This document shows positions 10,816-19,812 of a stretch of DNA of 64,000 nucleotides, piece by piece. This DNA comes from Apium graveolens (taxonomy: Eukaryota > Streptophyta > Magnoliopsida > Apiales > Apiaceae): contig NC_133647.1 in assembly GCF_009905375.1 (NCBI RefSeq), forward strand, positions 4,215,847-4,279,846, in the 5' to 3' direction. Numbering within the stretch: position 1 is the stretch's first letter; every line of letters starts with the position of its first letter. The notes under the pieces were generated by a model. It was not told where the DNA came from and did no database searches. It saw only the letters and a program-made list of their open reading frames with translations. The position numbers and the translations under genes were made by a program.

Positions 10816-12360
10816 TTACCCGACGGATGGTGAATTTTGAGTACCGACGGATGAGGCGGGTTGTCTTCCGACGGATAACACAGATTGCCTTCCGACGGAT
10901 GAAGCATTATGCAACTCGACGGATGTTGAGTTTTGTGCTTCATTGGTGGTAGATTTGTCTGCATTATCCTTAGAAATTGTTTCTTGATCACTCTCATCAT
11001 CACTTTCATCACTAACCATCTCAACATTGTCGAATTTGAGGCTCTCATGGTAATCTCCATCTTCCAGTCCTTCAATCTTTTTATCATCAAACACAACATG
11101 TATAGATTCCACAACAATGTTGGTTCTTAGATTGTAGACTCTATATGCTTTACCAACAACATATCCAACAAAAATTCCTTCATCTGCTTTAGCATCAAAC
11201 TTCCCGTTTTGATCAGTTTGATTTCTCAGGATATAGCATTTGCAGCCAAAGACATGAATAAAGTTTAGAGTTGGCTTCTTGTTCTTGAACAATTGATAGG
11301 GAGTCATGCATCTTGCTTGATTAATCAGAGAAATATTCTGAGTGTAGCATACAGTATTTACAGCTTCAGCCCAGAAATATGTTGGTAGTTTAGATTCTTC
11401 AAGCATTGTCCTTGCAGCTTCAATAAGTGATCTGTTCTTCCTTTCCACTACTCCATTCTGTTGTGGAGTCCTTGCTGCTGAAAACTCATGCAAGATCCCA
11501 TTTTCCTCACAAAATTCTCTCATGATGTAGTTCTTGAACTCAGTTCCATTGTCACTCCTGATTCTTCTAACTTTGAAATTAGGATGATTGTTAACTTGCC
11601 TTATGTGATTGATGATGATTTCACTAGCCTCATCTTTAGACTTTAGGAAATATGTCCAAGAGAAGTTTGAGAAATCATCCACAATTACTAGGCAAAATCT
11701 CTTCCTTGAAATTGACAATACATTGACTGGTCCAAACAAATCCATGTGAAGCAGTTGCAAAGGCTCTTCAATTGCTGAATCAAGTTTCTTCCTGAATGAT
11801 GCTTTAATCTGCTTCCCTTTTTGGCAGGTATCACACAGTCCATCCTTTGTAAACTCCACTAGAGGAATGCCTCTGACTAGTTCTTTCTTTACCAGCTCAT
11901 TCATGGTCTTGAAGTTTAAATGAGATAGCTTCTTGTGCCATAGCCAACTTTCATCTTGACTTGCTTTAATGAGAAGACAAGTTACAGATTCTGCTTTAGT
12001 TGAGTTGAAATCAGCTAGGTACACATTTCCTCTTCTCACACCAGTGAGAACTACTTTGTTGCTTTGATTATTAGTCACAACACATGCTTCTTTGTTGAAG
12101 GTTACTGAATTTCCTTTGTCACAAAGCTGGCTGATACTCAACAAATTATGTTTGAGACCATCCACTAAGGCAACCTCCTCAATGATGACATTGTCCTTTG
12201 AAATGAAGCCATATCCCACAGTATAACCCTTGCTGTCATCTCCAAAAGTAAAACTTGGGCCATCTCTCTCCTTAAACTCTGTGAGCAGGGTAGAATCACC
12301 AGTCATGTGTCTTGAACAACCACTATCCAAGTACCAAAGATTCCTTCTATTTCCCTGCAC
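10816..12360 (-). CDS. Copia pol: protease and integrase
   Basis: The frame opens with the retropepsin active-site region WYLDSGCSRHMTGD. Next comes the pre-integrase HHCC zinc-binding segment (WLWHKKLSHLNF, then CDTCQKGK). The integrase core follows with D, D and E in LLHMDLFGPV, IRSDNGTEF and QQNGVVERKNRSL, then the C-terminal HVFGCKCYILRN block. The tail (10817-10925) is a motif cluster read as repeated SVG tripeptides and ends in an in-frame TAA (10816-10818) that interrupts pol. Pol is in a different frame from the end of gag (12375). Confidence 0.92.
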   Translation of the reverse strand: MQGNRRNLWYLDSGCSRHMTGDSTLLTEFKERDGPSFTFGDDSKGYTVGYGFISKDNVIIEEVALVDGLKHNLLSISQLCDKGNSVTFNKEACVVTNNQSNKVVLTGVRRGNVYLADFNSTKAESVTCLLIKASQDESWLWHKKLSHLNFKTMNELVKKELVRGIPLVEFTKDGLCDTCQKGKQIKASFRKKLDSAIEEPLQLLHMDLFGPVNVLSISRKRFCLVIVDDFSNFSWTYFLKSKDEASEIIINHIRQVNNHPNFKVRRIRSDNGTEFKNYIMREFCEENGILHEFSAARTPQQNGVVERKNRSLIEAARTMLEESKLPTYFWAEAVNTVCYTQNISLINQARCMTPYQLFKNKKPTLNFIHVFGCKCYILRNQTDQNGKFDAKADEGIFVGYVVGKAYRVYNLRTNIVVESIHVVFDDKKIEGLEDGDYHESLKFDNVEMVSDESDDESDQETISKDNADKSTTNEAQNSTSVELHNASSVGRQSVLSVGRQPASSVGTQNSPSVG

Positions 12361-12374
12361 ACATCAAAATCAAA

Positions 12375-13799
12375 TCAAGTTGATTTTGGTACCCAAGTTT
12401 CCTTGGGTCCTGCCTTGTTAGCTTTCTTCTTCTGTTTCTTAAGTCTTAACTCATTTGACTTAGGAATTTCAGATTCTTCCTTAGTCATTTGGGTTGGGCC
12501 TTTGAAACCATTTAATGCAACAAAATTATCATGCATATTATGGCTACCGGGAAATGGCATGCTTGATGTAAACATGTTATTCCAGTAAGGCATGCTAAAT
12601 GGCATTTGAGGCATACTATATGCAGCATAATATGGATTAGGTGCAAATGGCATATTAGCAAACTGTGCATTCATATTCTGTGTAGGCATAGCATTAACAG
12701 GCATGGGAGGTATGGCATTCATGTTAGGAAATTGAGACTGAACAGACATGGGAGTAGGCATGGCAGATTTGTAATTAACAGACAAATGATTCACACTACC
12801 ACACTTGACACAGATTTTTCTAGGAGCATATTTATCAGGTGTGTAGTTATTGTGTTTGTTAATCCCTACTTTACCATTCCTATTGTTTTTCCTTTTAGTC
12901 TCTGTTTTTACCTCAATTTTCTCAAGTCTGTCACTTAACTGTTTGACAGTCATGTGACCAACATTAGCCTTTTTCCCTTTCTTAACTTGACTTGACTCTC
13001 CTGAAACAAAGTTCTTGGAAACAGACCCATACTTCTCATTTAGCTTCATTAGTTTGGCTTTGCTAATGGGCTTGCTTACAGCCGACGGATGAGGATTTTC
13101 ATCTTTCGACGGATAAAACTTTTTGTTATCCGACGGATAGTCCTCATCATCCGTCGAGTCTACATCTGTCAGCAAACCATCTACCAAATTAGGTTCTAGT
13201 TTCTCTTTATTCTTTTTCCAGGCTTCATCAGAAAAAGACTCAATTCCTTGAACTTTGGTGATTTGAGTATGGACATACCTGGATGTTTTCCATGCTTTAA
13301 TCACCTCCTGTTCACGCTCGAGCTGCTTCTTTAAAATCTCTTCCTTTTTCAAGGACTCAGTTAATTCCTCCTTGGCAATCTTACACTCAATCCTTAGTTT
13401 CTCAAAATCAATAAACTGAGACTCAAGCACATTATTCCTCTCACTTAAAAACAAGTTGTTTTCTTTGATTTTAGCATTTTCTTTAGTAAGAGACTTAAGT
13501 GTAACACGCAAATGATATAATTCTGTAGACATGTCATTTATGTCATCATTACACTCAACTTTAGATAAATGTGCAAGGTTTGTAGTGATTACCTGATTGC
13601 TTGAGGAACTTGTCTCTGTTTCATCAGACTTGGCCATTAGGGCTAGATTGACATAGCTGACATCTTCATCTTCATCCAAACCATATGCTGCCCAGTCATT
13701 CTCTTGTGTAATAAAAGCCCTTTCCTTTTGTTTGAGTAGATCAAAGTATTTTTGCTTATAATCCACAGGCTCAAACCTTTTCTTACTGGAATCTGACTT
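12375..13799 (-). CDS. Copia Gag C-terminal part with coiled coil
   Basis: Same frame as gag, separated from it only by the TGA at 13800-13802. A long coiled-coil region lies at about 13560-13250 (heptad-like LRVTLKSLTKENAKIKEN and what follows), as in Sirevirus Gag, which is known to bind dynein light chain LC8 in soybean SIRE1. A second zinc-knuckle relic reads CVKCGSVNHLSVNY, with Tyr in place of the last Cys. The end is Met/Pro/Asn-rich. A motif cluster at 13081-13160 is read as YPS/HPS, with one copy in reverse read as DSTD. Confidence 0.8.
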   Translation of the reverse strand, partial: KSDSSKKRFEPVDYKQKYFDLLKQKERAFITQENDWAAYGLDEDEDVSYVNLALMAKSDETETSSSSNQVITTNLAHLSKVECNDDINDMSTELYHLRVTLKSLTKENAKIKENNLFLSERNNVLESQFIDFEKLRIECKIAKEELTESLKKEEILKKQLEREQEVIKAWKTSRYVHTQITKVQGIESFSDEAWKKNKEKLEPNLVDGLLTDVDSTDDEDYPSDNKKFYPSKDENPHPSAVSKPISKAKLMKLNEKYGSVSKNFVSGESSQVKKGKKANVGHMTVKQLSDRLEKIEVKTETKRKNNRNGKVGINKHNNYTPDKYAPRKICVKCGSVNHLSVNYKSAMPTPMSVQSQFPNMNAIPPMPVNAMPTQNMNAQFANMPFAPNPYYAAYSMPQMPFSMPYWNNMFTSSMPFPGSHNMHDNFVALNGFKGPTQMTKEESEIPKSNELRLKKQKKKANKAGPKETWVPKST

Positions 13800-14774
13800 T
13801 CAACACTCATTTGCAAAATGCCCTGCCAAGCCACATTTGAAACATTTGAATTTTGACTTATCCACCATGTTTCTATTTGGCTTGGCTGCTCCAAAGTTCT
13901 TCTTGAACTTAAGCTTGGCAAATCTCCTGGAAAGAAATGCTAGGTGCTCATCAATGTCCTCTATGTCATCTTGGCTCAATGAATCTTCACTTTCTACTGC
14001 AAGCCCCTTGCCCTTATTTTCACAGACCTTAGAAGTTGACTCAACAGCTTCCATCTCCACTTCCTTCTCCTTTTCCAAATCAGCAACTAGTGCAACGGAT
14101 CCTCCTTTCTTCTCTCCTCTCCCCATCCTTTCATCCTGCTCTATCTCAAGCTCATAGGTCTTCAGGATGCCATACAGTCTCTCCAAAGTAAACTCTTTAT
14201 AATCTTGTGAGTTTCTTAAGGAGACTATCATTGGTTTCCATTCCTTTGGAAGAGATCTAAGGAATTTCAGATTAGAGTCTTTAGTCTGATAGACTCTTCC
14301 ATGCAACTTAAGAGCATTTAGTAGTTTTTGGAACCTACTAAAAATGTCAGTAAGTGACTCACTTTCCTCATTGTGAAAATGCTCATATTGCTGAATCAAG
14401 AGCTGCATTTTATTTTCTCTAACTTGCTCAGTGCCATCACAGATTATCTGTATAGTATCCCAGACTTCCTTGGTAGTTTTGCAGTTTATAATGTTGTCAA
14501 ACATGTCTGCATCAACTCCATTGAACAGAATATTCATGGCCTTTTTATCCTTCCTAACTTGTTCAATGTCAGGATCAGACCATTCATGCCTTGGTTTGGG
14601 AACAGATGGCTCGTTTCCTGTTGCAGCTCTCATTGGAACATGAGGACCTCTTTCTATGCAATCCACATAGGCCTCATCTTGAGAAAACATATGAAGATGC
14701 ATCTTTACCTTCCAATGATGGTAATTATCTTTATCAAGTAAAGGAATCTTGACTCCAACGTCTTTCTTGTTCAT
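13800..14774 (-). CDS. Copia Gag N-terminal part with zinc knuckle
   Basis: This 324-codon frame starts at an ATG 62 bp downstream of the LTR/PBS border. It contains a copia Gag capsid-like (UBN2-type) core with DNYHHWKVKMHLH near the start and LKFLRSLPKEWKPM around the middle. It ends in the CCHC zinc knuckle CFKCGLAGHFANEC. A TGA follows directly (13800-13802), with the frame continuing beyond. The simplest reading is a point mutation such as CGA to TGA. Programmed readthrough is possible but unsupported. Confidence 0.9.
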   Translation of the reverse strand: MNKKDVGVKIPLLDKDNYHHWKVKMHLHMFSQDEAYVDCIERGPHVPMRAATGNEPSVPKPRHEWSDPDIEQVRKDKKAMNILFNGVDADMFDNIINCKTTKEVWDTIQIICDGTEQVRENKMQLLIQQYEHFHNEESESLTDIFSRFQKLLNALKLHGRVYQTKDSNLKFLRSLPKEWKPMIVSLRNSQDYKEFTLERLYGILKTYELEIEQDERMGRGEKKGGSVALVADLEKEKEVEMEAVESTSKVCENKGKGLAVESEDSLSQDDIEDIDEHLAFLSRRFAKLKFKKNFGAAKPNRNMVDKSKFKCFKCGLAGHFANEC

Positions 14775-14820
14775 CTTGCTGAATTGTTTTGATCTTTAAA
14801 CTCTTTATAGATTAAGAGCT

Positions 14821-14833
14821 TGCTCTGATACCA
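14821..14833 (-). other. Copia primer binding site (initiator tRNA-Met)
   Basis: The minus strand reads TGGTATCAGAGCA two bases after the 5' LTR. It is complementary to the 3' end of plant initiator tRNA-Met, the usual primer for these elements. Confidence 0.9.
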
Positions 14834-14835
14834 AT

Positions 14836-15890
14836 TGTTAGTCCCTTAACAATATAGCAAGAATTATAGAAGGGGGGTTGAATGGAATTCTTGAACCTTT
14901 TTCTCGAAATAAAAATGTTCAACTCGAATATAGATATAAGTGTTTTGATTAGCACAATGCGGAATTGAAACTTAATTGAATCAAAACATAAGTAATTAAA
15001 AACAAGAGTCTTTAAAAACTTTCTGGTGGATTTGAACAATTCCACCAGAGATATATATTATATATCGAGAGGACTCTGTGTGCAAGAATGCTCACAGCTG
15101 CTTACAAATTGAACTGCTGAGAATACATGGAAATGTTAATGATTCTGCTTACAAAGATTTCTTTGTTTTTGTTTCTCAACTTCTTGTTTTTTTATTTTCT
15201 ACGTTCTTGGTTTATATATTACCAAGATTACAAAGTCAAAAAGACTGAATAAATATACAAACTATCAGTCTTAAACTTTGTTGCTTTTCGTCTTCTATTA
15301 CCCAGTTAATGGGCTTCCACAGTAGATTTGTATACATCTCGACGGCTGTGCTCAGCTTTCACTGTTCAACTGCTGTTTTAATTCTTTAAATGATCATCCG
15401 TTGGATTCTATGAACATCTGTTGGATATATGATCATCCGTCGACTTTCTGAACATCCGTTGATGGCTTCATTGATCATCCGTCGACTGCTATTTTAAACA
15501 TCCGTTGATATTCATTTGATCATCCGTCGATGGCTTTGTTAATCATCCGTTGGTAGCTATTTTGGCACTTGACTTGATTTCACTTATGCAGAATTACAAG
15601 ACATCATCTATATACAATTAATCAACCTACTCTGCATATCTAGTTAAAGTCAACATGACTTATAGGCTACTACAGAATCTATACAAAGATGTATACAGAA
15701 CTGTGCTACAGACTTATTATTACATAAGCTACTCACTCGATGGATAATTAGTTAACATCCGTCGGGACTATAATGAGTTATCCGTTGGGACTATCATTCT
15801 TATCTGTCGAGTGCTACATTATTTCACTAAGTAAAATCTACTTAGATGTTTTGTTTATGAAATCATCAACTACACAACATATGCACAACA
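14836..15890 (-). repeat. Copia 5' LTR
   Basis: This LTR of 1055 bp carries the same ATCCGTYGA motif layout as the 3' LTR and differs from it at about 34 sites by eye. Several substitutions fall inside the motifs themselves and mostly swap C and T. Confidence 0.95.
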
Positions 15891-17514
15891 ATATCTTACC
15901 AATAATGTGAAATTTTTGATATCTTATATTAATATAAATTAATGTGTTTGAGGTATTTATAGGATCAAGTCAATTGATTATTTGTATTAAAATTACTAAC
16001 TTCACTTATAGCGCAATAGTGTTTTGGGATTTGTCCTGATTTTAAAAATATTTGAAATTTGATATGAGATCTCACGAGATTTGTTAAAACTACGATGATA
16101 TATTAAATCTATTTATTTTTCATTTTTCACTTTAAAAAAACTAGCATTTTAAAAAGAATTTTTTTAGATAAACAATATTTATTGATCAAGATAATATTAT
16201 ACAAATATTTTGAATTATTTTAATATTTTAAATTATTTTAATATTTTAAATTATTCAAATAAAAGTTATATCTATACTATATTGTAGTATTTGATTCAAT
16301 ACATTTTATACTATTTAAAAAATATATATTGTTCAATAATTTGAAAGAATTAACCAGTTCAACTAATATTTATAAAACTTTATCGAATTGAAAAATATTT
16401 AATTTTAGGAAAATAGCATACAATATTATCAAATTATTATATGAAGAAATATTAGAGTTGTAATGAAAGAAACTTAAAAATAATTTAAATAACATTATAA
16501 TTTCAATTTTTCCTTCAAATTCTTGAAAAAAATCATGAACATCAATAATAAGTCTTACAATATATAATTTATATTTATGTTACATGATTGATACTCGATC
16601 GCGTAAAAAATATATATGGATTATTTGTCAGTGATAATGTGAATAACATATATAAATTATTGCAATTTATTTATTACGTAATTTTAATTTTTGAATAATT
16701 ATAAATACATGTTATTTAAGTAATCAATTGCCTCACTGGATATTAATAATGATTATACATGAACATAAATCAGATATTTAGCATATAAATAATTGAAACC
16801 ATCGTAATTTTCTAAGAAATGTAACATACGATAATTCACATGCTAACATAGACACGTATAACTTAATCTTATTTTGTTAAGAGTAGTGTAAAAACTAACA
16901 TTTTTCCAAACATACATACGTTAAATTTCAAAAACTAACATTTTTCATTAAAATCGATTTGTATATTAACAGTAGTGTAAATTTTATATTTTTTATATTA
17001 TGATTGCAAGTAATTCTGAATTCAGTTATTTTTTTTTTTTTAAATTGAGTAAGTTAACTGTAAGTTAGTAGAGAACTCAGTAATAATATAGACCAATTAT
17101 ATAGTTTATTTAAATGAAATTCAAAATTTTTGGTCAACTCTCTATTCAACATATATGTTAATTTTTAACTTTTTCTTTGTAAACATATCAACGACATTCT
17201 ACATATTAAGTTTATTTGTTTCATTTTAAACGTACCTTGACTACCCTGTTTATATTCATTCATAAAATACAATTATACAACACAAACAAGAATACATATA
17301 TTTTTCTTAATAAACTATATTGGAAACGTTGTGTAATTTAGTAATGTCTTGTATGAAAATGATATACAGATAAATACGTTAGACATTATACAACATTTAC
17401 AAATAAGAATATAACTAAAAATATTATGGTTTCAAAAAAACTAAAAACATTATAATTGCATACATAAAAAAACTCTAGAAAATGACCCGTGCCTCGCACG
17501 AGTTATTATGCTAG

Positions 17515-19807
17515 TCTATATATAATAGGAGAACAAGGGTATAATTTCATGAGATTAAAAAGTCTCATTGAAAAGACTAAATTACCCCTGTTTTTAATAT
17601 TAATATAAAAGATGTGATTTGTGGGAATCGAACTCAAGTTATTTCATTCATATACAACCTCTTACCACTACACCATATTATCACATGTGCTTTTTATCAT
17701 ACACATAATATATAAGTGTGCTAAATGAATATTTTATTTGACTTTAAAGATACTTACTTGAATTCCGCAAAAAAAAGGATAATTAATTGAATATTTGTAC
17801 AGTTAATTTTAAAAATTGAATTACAAATATAAAATTAGGCATAGTACATAAATGGATTATTATCTTATTTATTAATTATTTTTTAGTTTGAAAATATATC
17901 TCATATATTTTTAACATATTTTTTATTATAAAAAGTAATTAAAATGTACATATATAATTTTTTTTTAAATATTGAAAATAGAATCTCTTATATGTAAATA
18001 ATCTATATTGGTATTACATATTTAGATAATTTCGAATTATAATGAGTCAATGCATTTTAAAACTTGGCTCATTGTTAAAAAAATACTCGAAATTTGACTA
18101 CATGACCTGACCGAAAAACATCGTCACATTCTACGTTTAGTAAATTTAAATTAAAAGCTCGGCGAGAATATCTTACTAATAATGTGAAATTTTTTAATAT
18201 CTTATATTAATATAAATTAATGTGTTTGAGATCTTTATATGATCAAGTCAATTGATTATTTATATTAAAATTACTAACTTCACTCGTAATGCATTATTAT
18301 TTTTGGGATTTATCCCAATTTCAAGAATATTTGAAATTTGAAATGAGATCTCACTAGATTTGTTAAAACTACGATGATATATTAAATCGATTTATTTTTC
18401 ATTTTTCACTTTTAAAAAACTAACTTTTTAAAAAGAATTCTTTTAGATCAACAATATTCATTGATCAAGATAATATTGCACAAATATTTTAAATTATTTT
18501 GATATTTTGAATTATTCAAATAAAAGTTATATCTATACTATATTGTAGCATTTGATTCAATGCATTTTATAATATTTAAGGAAAAAAACATATTTGGTTC
18601 AATAATTTGAAGGAATTAGCCAGTTCAAGTCATATTTATAAAACTTTATCGAACTAAAAATTTTTAAGTTTAGAAGAATAGTATAAAATGTTATCAAATT
18701 ATTATATGAAGAAATATTAGAGTCGTAATGAAAGAAACTTAAAAAGGGTTTAAATAACGATATAAATATAATTTTTCTTTCGAATTCTTGAAAAAATCAT
18801 GAATATCAATAATAAGTCTTAAAAATATATAATTCATTTTTATGTTACAACCATGATTGATACCCGGTTGCGTAAAAAATAGATATGGATTATTTTCAGT
18901 GATAATATGAATACCTTATATAAATTATAGCAATTTATTTATTACATAATTTTAATTTTTGAAGAATTATAAATGCATGTTATTTAAGTAATCAATTATC
19001 TCACTAGATGTTAATAATGATTATACATGTACATAAATAAGATATTAGCATATAAATAATTAAAACCATCATAATTTACTAAAAGATGTAACATATAATA
19101 ATTTACATGCTAACACACACACACATACATATAACTTAATCTTACTTTGTTAACAGTAGTGTAAATAAAAAACTAACATTTTTCCATACATACATACGTT
19201 GAATTTCAAAAATTAATATTTTCATTAAAATCAACTTCAATATTAACAATAATGTAAATTTTACATTATTGTATATTATCATTGCAAGTCGTTCTGACTT
19301 CAGTTTGCATTTTTTATCTTTCTAAATTGAGTAAGTTAATTGTAAGTTAGTAGTGAACTCAGTAATAATATAGAGCAGTACATATAGTTTATTTAAATAA
19401 AATTCAAGATTTTGGTCAACTATGTATTCAACATATATGTTAATTTGTAGCTTTTTATTTGTAAACATACTAACGGCATACTACAGATTAAGTTTAATCT
19501 TTTCGTTTTAAACGTACACTTACTACCCTGTTTATATTCATTCATTAAATATAAAATAACGGGTAAGAAAAATATAATATAATAATAGTTGAGGGGATAT
19601 TCACTCCTAAAAGTGAGAAAGCATTCGAAGCTCCTAATGTTATAGAGGGGGACAGGGAGCTTGTTAGAGAGAAATTTTATCTCCATTTATTTTGAGTTAA
19701 GAGCCTATATAAGGATATTGTTGGAGTTGCTATACAAATATTATAACTGCATGATGAATAAAAAATTCTAGAAAATGACCCGTGCCTTGCACGGGTTATT
19801 ATGCTAG
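17515..19807 (+). mobile_element. Non-autonomous Helitron B, in tandem with A
   Basis: It begins TCTATATATAATAG at 17515, directly after the CTAG of Helitron A, and lacks the first five bases (TCTCT) of the other copies. It ends with the hairpin CCCGTGC-CTT-GCACGGG and CTAG at 19804-19807. The last 250 bp or so before the terminus (from about 19550) differ from copies A and C, suggesting a replaced or captured 3' segment. There are no helicase genes. The right end lies only 5 bp inside an intron of the RCD1-like pseudogene (GTAAA before the Helitron). Confidence 0.85.
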
Positions 19808-19812
19808 TTTAC

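Larger units (their letters stand above)
2916..15890 (-). mobile_element. Full-length Sirevirus-like Ty1/copia retrotransposon
   Basis: This 12,975-bp element lies on the minus strand. Its 1055-bp LTRs have TG...CA ends (minus-strand start TGTTGTGC, end CTAACA), and the 5-bp TSD is ATATC at 2911-2915 and 15891-15895. Order 5' to 3' on the minus strand: LTR, primer binding site, gag, protease, integrase, RT, RNase H, spacer, a long downstream coding region, polypurine tract, LTR. PR-INT-RT-RH order makes it copia. The coiled-coil-bearing Gag, large size and extra downstream coding region are typical of the Sirevirus (SIRE/Maximus) lineage. The two LTRs differ at about 34 positions by eye (about 97% identity). 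Three single in-frame stops break gag and pol, so this copy is defective. Confidence 0.95.
2258..17514 (+). mobile_element. Non-autonomous Helitron A, split by copia element
   Basis: The 5' end is A|TCTCTTCTATATATAATAG at 2258. The 3' end is CTAG at 17511-17514, eight bases after a 7-bp-stem hairpin (CCCGTGC, loop CTC, GCACGAG; one stem mismatch). Removing the copia element and one copy of its TSD leaves about 2277 bp, matching Helitron C almost along its length. No Rep/helicase coding is present, so it must have been moved in trans. A tRNA-like stretch with a B-box-like GTTTGATTCCC on the minus strand lies near 2355-2440. The 3' end runs directly into Helitron B. Confidence 0.85.

Noticed and set aside
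12362..12400. Possible 38-nt intron (GT...CAG) joining gag and pol
   Set aside because: Too short for a plant intron; a frame change between gag and pol is the simpler reading.
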